The translations under genes and the position numbers were made by a program. Under the pieces are notes generated by a model, which saw only the letters and a list, made by a program, of their open reading frames with translations, was not told where the DNA came from and did no database searches. Below, piece by piece: positions 21,149 to 32,270 of a stretch of DNA of 64,000 nt. The DNA comes from Tricholomella constricta (taxonomy: Eukaryota > Basidiomycota > Agaricomycetes > Agaricales > Lyophyllaceae): positions 496,001 through 560,000 of the forward strand of contig JAACJP010000004.1 of the NCBI GenBank assembly GCA_013368375.1, written 5' to 3'. Each line of letters opens with the position of its first letter. Within the stretch, counting starts at the first letter, position 1.

Positions 21149-24100
21149 ATGAATTTTCGATGGCAGTACCGTCCTGCACAGCTCAGGCCTTCATTATTAG
21201 CGCCTGGACTATCACAAAATCTTTTTCCGGAGGCATCAAATAGTTCGACGGTCAAGGCAAATAATTACCTTGAACGGAATCGATGCCCGCCTAACACAAT
21301 TCTTTGACAGAAGAAGCAACCACTTAGAGTTATAACCGTAGGTGATTCATCAGACGAAGAGGCCCAGGAAGGTGTGTGATCGTCTCGCATTTCAATATCC
21401 ACGTGCGACTGACAGAATAACAGTTTCAGCGCGTGCGTTTTCGTTCTCAGATTCATGCCCAAATTAACGAACGTTCCATTTTTCTTCAAAGTCCTCACCG
21501 ATTCAGATACGTCCTCGCTCGACAATCTCTTTGGGGACACACCTCTCTCATCCCAGGGCTCACTTTCATCTCTCGGATCCGGATGGTCACTCCCATCGGC
21601 CAACACCTTCAAAGTAACCGGGTCACCTGGTAAAAGGCGCATTGGGGAATCAAAGTTTCCGTCGGGAAGCTCTCCCCCAAAATATCGGAGGCTTATTGAG
21701 CGGGAAACGACACCCATACGCAAGGAAACACCGTGCTCCCCCGTAGTAAACGACGTATTCTCCTGTTTATCCTCAAACTCGGCAGCCACAGCATCCCGTA
21801 ACGACGGGTGGAATACCAATATCGCACCCAGTGGACCTGCGCTGAAGAAATTTTTGTCAGGTCCCCTTGGAGTCGACTTGACCCCTTCAATAATCGCGCA
21901 CGATGTCACAGTACAAGCCCTCATGGACAAGGCTAGGCTGACGTGGGGTGTTCAGTATGAGATTGCGCGTGGGATCGCTCGGGGCTATTGGAGCTGGACG
22001 GATGTTCAGCTCAAGGTTGAATTGCTTCGTGGGGCGAGCCGCGACGTCGCTTTTAAAGTGCGGAGCATCATGCTTAACCAGCCACTGAAGACTCCCGACG
22101 ACACCGTGTGGTACGTTGTTGTCTGTTGGAAATCTTGTGAAATGCGACCTGACCGTACCTTAGGAGAGAGCTGGACCGTGAACAGGCCGCCATAATGGAG
22201 AATCGCGGACGCGGGTTGGGCCTCATGGGCGCTTGGCGCGATGAACCCGATTGGTATGGCGGTCAGGTTCAACAACTCGCGCGTTTGGACCGTTTCGGCG
22301 AAACGTACAAGATTCACCTCGAGCCAATGGAGAAACGCCGCTCCTATAGACTTGCTCGATTCATCGGTTCACGAAGGGTGCTTCAACTTCGCATCCCTGA
22401 TGAACTTGTCAAGAAAGAAGTCAAGCAGGTCAAAGACTACCTGCTTCAGAAGTTCATCCTTTGTGGACGTGTTTTCGTTCCCCTCACTGCGAAGGAAAAC
22501 ACCGTGTATTTGGTAGAGACCAACGAGAACTACGAGAGGCAACCCGCCATGTGGGATGGTGACAAATTCCGAAAGTCATTCAAAGATATCGTGAACTGGC
22601 ATAATGCACTAGATGCGAATGCTGATCAGGTTTGGCTCCCCTTCTGCTCTTCACATGGGTATATGCTTTGCAACTTATACATCTATCGAAGCCCATATCG
22701 AAATGGTCGACACGCTTCTCGCTGGCGTTTTCTACTTCTGTCCCCGCCATTGAATTCAAGGAAGACAACATTTTCTTCATTGATGATTTGTGTATGGTTT
22801 TCCACTGTCCATTCCCGCATGCTCTTCGGATTTGACTGTTTTCTCCCGTCGTCAGATGCCTCCGATTGGACTGGACCAGGCAAGGCCCCCGCCGAGAAAA
22901 TCGTCACAGACGGATGTGGACTCATCAATGAAGCCGCGCTGAAGATTATTTTACACATCCTTAACCTTCTTAGCCGACCCACGGCTGTTCAAGGCCGCAT
23001 GCTGGGTTCCAAAGGCCTTTGGATCCTTCATCCGACAGACAAAGACACCGAGCCGAGAATCTGGATACGACCCTCGCAAACCAAAATAAATTACCTCCGC
23101 CCGTTCCAACGGGTCCACCGTATATTCGATCTTGTTTCTGTTTCGCGATCCTCACCCCCTATCAGCCTTTCTAAGCAGAGTATCATGAACCTATCAAAGA
23201 ATGGTGTTCCCGACAAAGTGCTCATCGATCTCATGGTCCAGGGCCTCGAGGATCAAATCAGGCCGCTAATGGAGTGGGAAGGACTTCGGGCTATGGAAAA
23301 TTTGTGGTACGTTGTCAACCAACTGGGTGGCGTCTCGAGGTCCAGGCTGCAAAGGTTAACGGCGGGGCTGAGTCGGGTATTGGGAGTACAACGCCGGGAG
23401 TGGGGCCACGAAGACGTTGGAATGGGAAGCGGAGATGCCTCAATGGCATTGAAGGAGGAGCTAGATACAAGTTCCTATACTGGCAGAAATGAGTTCAGCG
23501 GTGGTGCGTGTATACCTTTTTTTATGTGAATCCTTTTCTGACTCCTTGTAGCACCTCTTGCCATTCACGAACTTGCCCTGGAGTTGATCCAGGCAAATTT
23601 TCGCCCAGAAGAATTAAACTTGCTGCGGGACAAGATCCGATATATAATCAGCACAACCATCAGGACCACTATCGAGAAGTTCACAATTCCACTGCAAGAG
23701 TCTCTAGGTGCCTTCGTTGCCCCCGGTACGTCGCCATGCCTGGCTTTGTGTTCGGATCCTACTCAATTATCATCAGATCCAATTGGTATCCTAGAAGAGG
23801 GGGAGGTTTACTACAGATCCTCACAATCACTTACGGATCCGACGACCCAAACTCTCTTCAACACTGTGATCGGTGATGGACTTGTGAGGTCATCTTTATT
23901 CACCTGGCTTGATCGTGACTGATATCTGTTGTGCAGCTTGGGAGGTATGTTCTGAGGGTTCTTATTTTCTCCAACGAAGTCTCATTGAATGACAGATATC
24001 CTGTACGCATCGAGTCCGACATCCAAAAGGTGACTTGAGTCGACGAGAAGGTTAGGACCCAGCCGAAGCTAATCATCTGATGCAGGTCAAGTTTGTTGAT

Positions 24101-25363
24101 CGACCTGAGCTATTCAATTATTCGGACGTATTGATCGTGTCCACGAAGGGGAATGTCAGTTTCGCCAGTCTTCTGTCAGGAGGAGGTTTGTGATGCATCG
24201 CTTGAAATAATCGTGTACTTACGAAGAATATCCGCACATGGCATCAGATTACGACGGAGGTAAGTCGTCTGCGCATGCGAGATGAACACTTCATAATTTC
24301 CCTCGCAGATGATCTGTTCATCATCCGAGAAAAGTCCCTTGTAGAGCCGTTTCAGAACAAGCCGCTTGCGCCGATGCCGCAGAATTTCATGGAGGACAAT
24401 TTTGAACGCCATCCGGAGAGAGTCGAGCAATTTGCACACCGTGTAGCCGTGATGTCTGTGAACGAAGCTCAAAGGGCATTTCAAGATGTCCTTCTCTTGA
24501 GTCTGTGTGAAACAAAACATGGGCTTTACTCTACCTTCCATGACTTTTCCGTCTGGCTATATGATTATTGGGATCCCCGAGCAATCCGCCTGTCCTACAT
24601 GTGAGTCCTCACTTGCAAAGCATGAAACTATGTTCAACGGTGTCCTAGGTTCAACACTCTTCTCGACTCTGGCAAAACCGGGTTAAGGCTCAAACCGAAT
24701 GTCTTTGCAAAAGACCAGAAAGATTTTGGCGGTCAAATCCCTGATACACAGAGCAGCCGCGCGAAGCCATATATCTTTCACACCATTCATGGTGCAGCGA
24801 AGGCCGCTGGGGACAACCTTCTGCGCGAATACGATATCCAAGCGAAGAGCCTTCCAGGCATGATTACCAAGGAACGCAAGGACGAAGACTTGTTGCGGCC
24901 TTACCGCGCCGCACTCGATCTTGTAAAACGTGTCTCCAACACCCCTCAAGGTCAAACGCTCATCGTCGAGCTTAACCGCATCAAGGCTGTGGTCGACGAG
25001 GCAAAGCAGGCGCACCAGACCGAAAAGGTTCGACTAGGGAAGGCCAGAAACCAAGCGTCGCCGAAGAAGAAACAAAAAAAGGACTTTCCGCGCGAAACGG
25101 ACGGCATGCTGGAAGCGTCAAGGCTATTTAACGAAGACGTCGAGAGTATCGTTTTTTTCCAGAACGTCCGGGAGATCAAGGCGTCATACGCTTACGATCT
25201 CGACTCCAACTTCGCCTTCTGTGTCGCCTTCCGAGATCTCTGCGCTATCAAAGCGCGGTCATCCCCTGGAGGTCTGGCACCTGTCACGCGAGCGTTCGAT
25301 GAGGCGAAATCGATTCCATCGGGATACGTCAAAGCCATGGCGCGTGTCCATGATCATTTTTAA
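21149..25363 (+). CDS. RNA-dependent RNA polymerase, QDE-1/RDR type
   Basis: Cellular RdRP that copies RNA into double strands for RNA silencing (quelling family). Secure exons are 21455-22110, 22164-22629, 22692-22791, 22856-23503, 23552-23725, 23777-23883, 23937-23944, 23996-24029, 24086-24185, 24248-24259, 24309-24600 and 24649-25363. All are in phase, giving 1103 residues from the ATG at 21455. Two further 5' exons (21149-21250, 21311-21375) are possible: a CCTAAC branch site precedes the acceptor at 21310. Family marks are D-G-C-G-L-I-N, then A-V-Q-G-R, then G-L-W-I-L-H-P, then I-W-I-R-P-S-Q, and L-S-G-G-D-Y-D-G-D with the catalytic Asp triad at residues 765, 767 and 769. The last two motifs need exons of 8 and 12 nt. 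The gene is divergent from SMC4. The N-terminus is the least certain part. Confidence 0.9.
23937..23944 (+). other. 8-nt micro-exon of the RdRP gene
   Basis: CTTGGGAG lies between AG at 23935-23936 and GTATGT at 23945. It is needed to read D-G-L-L-G-R-Y-P-V-R, matching the family, and it keeps phase between 23883 and 23996. Confidence 0.75.
24248..24259 (+). other. 12-nt micro-exon encoding the RdRP catalytic loop
   Basis: ATTACGACGGAG lies between a CAG acceptor (24245-24247) and a GTAAGT donor (24260). Joined to GGAG| upstream and |ATGATCTG downstream it yields G-G-D-Y-D-G-D-D-L. Both borders are phase 1. Confidence 0.85.
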
Positions 25364-25421
25364 TACCCAAATTGTTCTGCATCTACGTATACCTTAGCCT
25401 TCTTGGTTTGTCACCCTTTTT

Positions 25422-27070
25422 TTGGTTACCCATCTCATTGTTGTACAACAGAGTGTAGTCCATGGCTTGAACGTACCTCGTGGCTGGTTCTTTCCGTGGC
25501 AGGGTTCGGGTGTACGTACTGAAGGCGACAAACGAGGACATCAAGCCCTGACTGGTGGTTATGCGCGACGATGGTGAAGCCTCAGAAGAAAATCATCAAG
25601 TATCGTCGCAGGCTGGTCCTTGAGCCGAAACAGCACTGTGAAGAATAATTTTCTCGAGACTCTTGACTTGGCACCCCACGCAAATTAAACCTCGCCTTGC
25701 GGCCGGCAAGAATGCGCTTCAATCGCTTTTCTCAAGTTGAAGCGTAAATGGACCTTCGCCTCAACGATGGAATGTGGGCCCATGCATCCAGAAGCCCTCG
25801 GGTATCAAGAAGTTAAAGCAACGCAAGGAAATTCAGGTCGCCTCTGTCCTGTAGCCTTCGTAGTCGACGCAAAGGCGGCGAGGATCTTAACCAAGTCTGG
25901 CTTCGTGTTCCATCAAGGCAAGGACGTGTGGTCAATATCGCAACATATGCTATCGTGTCTTAGAAAATTCTGATGCGCTTCAAATCGTCACCCGAGACCA
26001 ATGCGGCCACACACTTTATTTTCCCGAGGCTACTTATTTATTCAATTTCGACACATCAGAGTGAAGAAAATAACAGCGCACAGAGTGACGTGTTGCCCTC
26101 AAGGACAGTTGCCTCAACAAGCCCAACGCGACGCCGAACGAGGTCCAGATGATTATCTCGTACTGGTTCTGACGACATGCCTCGGAGACGCCTTGACGAA
26201 GGTCGATTTCCAACAAGTCGGAAACACAAGCTAGGCAAAGTGTGCGTGCGTTACACGTCTAGTTTTTGGAAAATCAACGACGTATCCAAAACGACGGTGC
26301 GTCGCCCAGGTTTCTTTCAACCCTCCTCCATCTCAGTTGTGGACAAGCCCAAGGCTGAAGCCACTGAAGTGTCCCTGTGGCGTGACGATTTCTTGAAATC
26401 GCTCTGCTCTATTTCCTGGTCCAGTGATGCCTCAATATATATCGGGTCGGCCGCGAGTTACGAGTAGCTGTAGTTCCTGACGGACCTGGTCCTCGTCTAC
26501 TGTTACCTATTTGGAAAACGCACCAAGTTCCTCAAATGCTTCTTCCTTTACGCTGCACCAAGGTTGATAGCATCTTTCGAACTCAAGAGGCAGAGTAGTG
26601 ATATTTTGGGGCTTTATCTACAACTTGGATGTAAACTCAAAGTATGATATAGTTATCGCTAGATGCCAGTGCCTCCGCGAATTGACCTCTTCCCCTTGTC
26701 GACGATAACATACAAAATTTCGGATGGACGGCCACCTGTTCTCTGCATCAGCCGAAATAAACACTGGCGCTACATCAGCTCATATCATGTTCGTGTGTGG
26801 CTCATCGCGTCCTGTCCTTATAGAGCCTAATGCACTAGGGTCGGCTCTAACTACCTCTCGAGCTCCTTGAATCCCTACTCGTGCTGAACCTCGACCCAGC
26901 CACCCTATCTGTTCCCGAAAACGCGTCTTAAGGCGCTACCCGCACCACCAACGATGAGCATTTCTGCCAGCAAGCAACGGGACCGCGGTTATCACAGTCT
27001 CGGCGACTACTCTCCGCCGGACTCTCCTGGAGGAATGTTTTCACCTCTACCATCCCCACATTCCTTCCCA
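25422..27070 (+). repeat. Segmental duplication, copy A (truncated)
   Basis: Blocks 25422-25522, 26319-26721 and 26721-27070 match 30935-31042, 31044-31455 and 31914-32270 respectively at high identity. Copy A has about 800 bp of extra DNA between its first two blocks. It lacks the 458 bp that in copy B hold the promoter, start codon and nearly all of exon 1 of the TPR-like gene. The join falls within CGGATGG. The intron corresponding to 31982-32036 is still present, so the copying was at DNA level and not through mRNA. Copy A is a dead 5' fragment. Confidence 0.85.
25523..26318. other. Unassigned DNA inside duplication copy A
   Basis: This block has no counterpart in copy B. It contains small ORFs (for example 25737-25973) without recognisable motifs. 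It was either inserted into copy A or lost from copy B. Confidence 0.4.
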
Positions 27071-27281
27071 GTGCGCTCTGGAGGGTTCGAACAGGTTGGG
27101 GATCGACGGGAAGCGGATTCGCAGCCGAAGGATGTCAAGCGTAGTGTTAAGATCCTCAGATGCGTGTTCCCAGGAGAGCTTTCCAAATATATTGCCTAGA
27201 ACAGCCTTCAAGTAAGCCATGCGGACGGAGGAATGCTCAGCCATTGCAGGAATACGAGGGCCTATCACGGTCATCCCCATT

Positions 27282-27848
27282 CTAAGCAGGATCAGGATCC
27301 GGGCCTGCAGGAACAAATATTTCAACCGGAGGATGTTGCGAGGGTCTGCGAGATGGCGCTCTCGAAGGTGCATGTGACGGTGCACGCGACGGTGCACGAG
27401 ATGCTCTTCGCGATGGCCTACGTGATGGCACACCTGATGACTGGCGAGACACCGCGCGAGATGGCGCATGAGATGGCGCACGAGAAGGTCCACAAGATAA
27501 TCCCGGAGACGAACGATAAGAGTGCATATTAGACTTTGAGGGAGCCCGGGAGAGCGCTGCACTTCTGAAAGCTGTCCGCAGCTGATCCTGGCAAGGTAAC
27601 TGCCCCAGAATTGCTGACAGCCCAGCTGGTGCTTGCTGAGATGTAGTTCGAGCTCCACCAGACATCCCCGGAGATCCAACTTGGCCTGCTTTCGCCAAAG
27701 AAGGAGCCGTCGTAGCTTTCTCGCGAGACTTCTGCAGATGTAGCTGAACCACCTTTTTAGTTTGGTACACGTAGCCGAGAGGGTGCATAGAAGATCGTGG
27801 GCAGCGGCAAGGGATTTGGAGAGCTGACCGCGCTGAACTTGAAGACAT
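27282..27848 (-). CDS. Hypothetical Ser/Arg/Ala/Pro repeat protein
   Basis: A 188-residue open frame with an ATG. I do not recognise a family. Residues of about 110-175 are built from S-R-A-P-S, S-H-A-P-S and S-R-R-P-S units, encoded by a tandem array with a period of about 12 nt (27340-27500). The frame begins with Ser/Arg-rich sequence and ends just before the end of duplication copy A. It could be a lineage-specific protein, an exon of a larger - strand gene, or an ORF created by the repeat. A second long - strand frame (27047-27679) overlaps it, which weakens the case. Confidence 0.35.
   Translation of the reverse strand: MSSSSARSALQIPCRCPRSSMHPLGYVYQTKKVVQLHLQKSREKATTAPSLAKAGQVGSPGMSGGARTTSQQAPAGLSAILGQLPCQDQLRTAFRSAALSRAPSKSNMHSYRSSPGLSCGPSRAPSHAPSRAVSRQSSGVPSRRPSRRASRAPSRAPSHAPSRAPSRRPSQHPPVEIFVPAGPDPDPA
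27340..27500. repeat. Imperfect 12-nt-period tandem array
   Basis: Repeated GAGATGGCGCAC/GTGCACGCGACG-like words give Ser-Arg-Ala-Pro / Ser-His-Ala-Pro repeats on the - strand. Long frames open on both strands here because the period is a multiple of three. Confidence 0.7.
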
Positions 27849-28161
27849 GTGCTCGGGCCTTAACTAGCACATACGCGCGTCGAGAAAATTTGGTAACATT
27901 ATATATGACTGAGTTGACGACGTCGGCGAGGAGATAACATTTCGACGACAGTGATATGCCTTACAATTCAGATAGCTCACACATTTTCCAAGAGGAGAAT
28001 GTCATGAGTTTGAAATGATAGAAAATCGTGAGAAAATGCAAATTTGAACGTCAATTGTCTACTACTTTCAAAATCTGAGGCTTTGTGCTGTGTTAAACGT
28101 TCATTGTCCAGACGTCCATCTTCCAATCCCCTACTCTAGCTACAGATCGGACTCTGTCGAT

Positions 28162-29144
28162 ATGCGAAATACCACACCCTCGCTATCACCAAGCGATATT
28201 ATTCTCAGTCCAACAATCCTCCCCAGGAATTCGACGACCTTCTTCAACAACTGGCCTCATGCGAAACCACTTCCCACTCCCGCCCAAATACGGTCCTCCG
28301 CCTTTGATTCCACTTTTCAGATACTACACCAGCGTGAACATGGTTCATACGCTCAAAGAATTCTACATATTCCTGATCTAAATCTCGTCATCAAGCATGG
28401 TCCTCGTACAACCATCGCCGAAGGCCAAACGCTCTGGGTGGTGAGAAGATATTGTCCTCAAGTGCGAGTACCGACGGTATACGGGTGGTGCCAGGACAGA
28501 GACGATACATTCATATACTTGTCCTATATTGACGGCGTGTCGCTTGACTCCCGTCTAAACACCTTAAGTGACACCGAGCTTGAGCACATTGCTGTTCAAG
28601 TAGCTCCAATGATAGCATCTATACGCCGCCTCCGACAACCTCTTCAGGACACATTCATCGGTGAGCTGCGCTGTCTGATGCCAGATATTCACACATCTCA
28701 CACCCGCACTCAGGTTCTCCAGATCGTAGCGCCATTCGCGATCAAATGTGGTGGGGCGGATATGACGCCCCTCCAACCGACCCGTTCCTCTCGGTCAAGG
28801 CTTTCAACGACGCACTCTTTGCGTTAGCCGGTCACCTCCCCCAGTTTCCGCACCACGAATTTTTTCAAAACTTTCGTTCATCCTTCTCCGATACAGCCTC
28901 GATCCGGTTCACACATACAGATCTGGCAACGACGAATATCATCATCTCACGTACGAGTACAGAGGTACTGGGCATCATAGACTGGCAGGAAAGTGGGTGG
29001 TACCCAGAGCATTGGGAGTACCTCAAAGCCAAGCATACTGCACCACCAAGATGGTATGACTACGTTGACATCGCGCTACAAAGTCAGTATGTACGTGAGT
29101 TGGAGGCATTTGAGAGTCTTGATAGAACCGGCATATTTATTTGA
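28162..29144 (+). CDS. APH-family small-molecule kinase (aminoglycoside phosphotransferase fold)
   Basis: Exons 28162-28660 and 28714-29144 give 309 residues. Splicing GTGAGC...CTCAG joins I-G to S-P-D-R-S and restores one frame. Residues of about 55-130 form the small lobe, with Y-A-Q-R-I-L and V-I-K-H-G giving the ATP-binding Lys. The catalytic loop F-T-H-T-D-L-A-T-T-N lies near 231-240, and I-I-D-W-Q-E-S-G-W-Y-P, the metal-binding Asp (DFG equivalent), near 253-264. This is the pattern of the fungal expansion of APH-domain proteins. Their substrates are mostly unknown, so antibiotic resistance should not be assumed. The open frame runs further upstream without an ATG before 28162. Confidence 0.85.
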
Positions 29145-29942
29145 CGCCCAGTGCTTATATCTTTCCAACGTCAGTACTATAATGCTCTAATAAATTTTTC
29201 AACGACCGTTACAGAGCAAATAGTCTATAACATGTCTTAGTTTCTGAGGTTTGGGGCTTCCGGTTGTCAAACACAACTTTCTTACACCAAGAAGGTGTCA
29301 ATGGACGCAGGGCAAAGAGATGAGCTGTCTTCATGAGCCACGATTTGCTGCATGAAGTCTTCGGCGTGCAAGGGCCGCAGGGCTAGTCTGCTCTCTCGGT
29401 TGTGCGAGCCTATGCCATCTTGATGCCAGTCAGTAGTAGCACATCAAACTGAAGGGTACATACAAATGCTGTGGATGTGGGCGCCCGCCAGCCTCAACTG
29501 GGATGTTTTCTTGCTGATAAGTTATCTACGCGCCCACTCAGGTAGGGAGATCAGAAAGTACATACAGAAGTCGTGGGTGTCGACGCACACGCTGATTATC
29601 CACTGTAGTATAGTAAGTACAAGGGCACCATGGTCCATGACTGAGCGATGTGCGCCTTCCTGATCGAGGTGTTACTGAATCCTGATCTACCAAATGCGGA
29701 CTTGAGGTTGATGATATTTATTATGTTTACTAAGGTACTTATATAGTCATCTACCTCCGCTAAAAAATAGCTAAGGACACTCATGGAGCACCTCGGTAGA
29801 CCTAGACTAGAAATCTGTACGAAGGCTCAGGCAGGGCAGCACCAAACCCTCATACTTGGGGTACTGGAGTATCTCGGAATCTTCCGGTCGGGACAGCCTC
29901 ATGAAGCAGTTCTCTAGCATCGCACAGATCCTATCTGCAGCC
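29145..29942. other. Intergenic, nothing recognised
   Basis: Between the APH-type gene and the next start. Only short unsupported ORFs are present. Confidence 0.5.
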
Positions 29943-30525
29943 ATGTCCACTCGTAACGTCTATCTCATCTCTGTTCCTCTCAAAAATGCTCGACCCCATT
30001 GGACCATTTGGATCCCCTTAGATTCAAACGTAGGTGTTTCCTTTTCCTCTTCCTCTACGGCTAATTTTTACATTCCTCTAGGAACCCAACACCATTGGGA
30101 AAAAAATACAAGCGGTTGGCGCGCCCCAGTTTGGCTTCAAAATCGAGGTCGAGCACGCTTTTGACTGGCGTAAAACCCGTTCTGCCAACACGATCAGCCT
30201 CTTTCTTCTTGGTACCACCGATGCTTCCAACGTTGTCGATATCACCGAATCCACTAAAACCACCGACCTAAACAAGAACGACAAGTTTGAGAAAGTGGTG
30301 GCTAAACTCAATGCACCTCCCGCAGCTAGCAGTGAGGTTATGCCAACGGGTACCGTGTCCGAGGTTGCTGCTGCACTGCAGCACGATATTCCTGGTATGC
30401 GTCGATGCCAGGAATGGACCATGGAGTACATCGCAGCTCTTGTTAAGGCCGGTCTATTGCCCGACGAGGCAATGAATGTCGTCGCTGAGGCGAGAAAACT
30501 GAACCCCTTCCCTCCTACTGATTGA
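29943..30525 (+). CDS. Small conserved-looking basidiomycete protein, function unknown
   Basis: Exons 29943-30029 and 30082-30525 give 176 residues. The intron (GTAGGT...CTCTAG) keeps phase. The protein begins M-S-T-R-N-V-Y-L-I-S-V-P-L and continues with a W-T-I-W-I-P strand pattern, a mid-region L-F-L-L-G-T motif, and a C-terminal helical stretch with C-Q-E-W-T-M-E-Y-I and A-L-V-K-A-G-L-L-P. I recognise the general type (small single-domain proteins common in mushroom genomes) but no assigned function. There is no signal peptide or membrane segment. Confidence 0.75.
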
Positions 30526-31681
30526 GTGAGCCATTTTTTCTTATTGTTGTTTTTGCTCCTGAGCCCCCTAATTTGAGCTTCCGATCGTGCTAGAAATTAT
30601 CGTCGACAATCAAGATCTGGCTCATGAGTGGAAATATGCAAAAGGTGGGGTGGAATGGGAGATAAGAAATAATTTCGTCGTCGGTTATAGTGGCGGAGAG
30701 GTTCCCTTCAACAGTTTCCAGCGTAACGCGCATCATTGTGGCGTAAAACAAGGAAATAATTGTTGGAATGACCTCATCAAGACCATCAAAGGCCTTTTTT
30801 GCTTTGGGAAGCAACGTTGGAACCAATGAGACGATTTTCGATAGTGTCTTGTTCGTTCTCATCGGGTCTGTAGACAACTGTGACAGTGAGGATCTTTCTC
30901 AAATTCGTACTAAACGACACGCCCTCTCCGGCAATTGGTTACCCATCTCATTGTTGTACAACAGAGTGTAGTCCATAGTCCATGGCTTGAACATACCTCG
31001 TGGCTGGTTCTTTCCGCGGCAGGGTTCGGGTGTACGTACTGATCAACTCTCCTCCATCTCAGTCGTGGACAAGCCCAACGCTAAAGCCAGAGGGAAGTAT
31101 CCCTGTGGCGTGACAACTTCTTGAAATCGCTCTGCGTTTTCTCTATTTCCTGGTCCAGTGATGCCTCAATATATATCGGATCGGCCACGAGTTACGAGTA
31201 GCTGTAGTTCCTGACGGACCTGGTCCCCATCCACTGTTACCTTTTTGGAAAACGCTTCAAGTTCCTCAGACGCTTCTTCCTTTACGCTGCACCAAGGTTG
31301 ATAGGATTTTTCGAACTCAAGAGGCAGAGTAGTGGTATTTTTGGGGCCTTATTTAGTATCTACAACTTGGATGTAAACTCAAAGTATGATATAGTCATCG
31401 CTAGATGCCTTCGAATTGACCCCTTCCCCTTGTCGACGATAACATACAAAATTTCAAGTCTGACCTTCTTGTGTGGTTGTCGTCACCTTTAATTTCCGGC
31501 GACATGAATTACTTGAATTTGGCATATGCATGACGGTGGGCGGTGGCAGTCAAAATGATCGAAGTCGTGAGAAAAGCGGAAATTTCTTGATCAACCATTC
31601 CGGCACCAGTGAGCAGTTACTCCTCCTCTAAGCCGCGTGCCTATCTTTTAAACGAGTCTGATCTCTGTCATAGCTTTTAAC
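30526..31681. other. Intergenic; includes duplicated upstream DNA
   Basis: The right part from 30935 is the upstream segment of duplication copy B. The 30526-30934 part holds only short ORFs on both strands with no recognisable motif. Confidence 0.5.
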
Positions 31682-32270
31682 ATGGCTGTCATTGCGCACA
31701 TTCCAGAGGAGACTCCTTCTTCCCCAGACATCGACGATATGTCTATCGGCGTACCGGACTCGACTACTCATTCTGGTGAGACGTCACCTGCCCAAGAACT
31801 CGACGAGGACGCGGCCTTGACCGCTCAGAAGAAGAAAAAGAAGAAGAAACCCAAGAAGTCTGCGAAAGCAAAGGAGGCCGCCGCCGCTGCAGCGAAGGCG
31901 AAAGCCCAAGACTCGGATGGACGGCCACCTGTTCTCTGTATCAGCCGAAATAAACACTGGCGCTACATCAGCTCATATCATGTTCGTGTGTAGCTCATCG
32001 CGTCCTGTCCTTATATAAAGCCTAATGCACTGCTAGGGTCCCTGGCTCCAACTACCTCTTGAGCTCCTTGAATCCCTACTCGTGCTGAACCTCGACCCAG
32101 CCACCCTATCTGTTCCCGAAACGCGTCTTACGGCGCTACCCGCACCACCAGCGATGAGCATTTCTGCCAGCAAGCAACGGGACCACGGTTATCACAGTCT
32201 CGGCGACTACTCTCCGCCGGACTCTCCTGGAGGAATGTTTTCACCTCTACCATCCCCACATTCCTTCCCA
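30935..32270 (+). repeat. Segmental duplication, copy B (parent)
   Basis: Partner of 25422-27070. It covers the upstream region, exon 1, intron 1 and the first part of exon 2 of the intact gene at 31682. It carries one 7-bp internal duplication (AGTCCAT) that copy A lacks. Confidence 0.85.

Noticed and set aside
24186..24308. RdRP with a broken active site (D-Y-D-G-G)
   Set aside because: At first the motif looked mutated, because GACGGAGG runs into an intron. Splicing at GTAAGT restores D-Y-D-G-D.
27047..27679. 210-residue - strand ORF overlapping the S-R-A-P ORF
   Set aside because: It crosses the end of duplication copy A and owes its length to the 12-nt-period array; no motif.
28746..29144. 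Separate downstream gene with its own ATG
   Set aside because: It is the second exon of the APH-type gene: a GTGAGC...CTCAG intron restores one frame with all kinase motifs.
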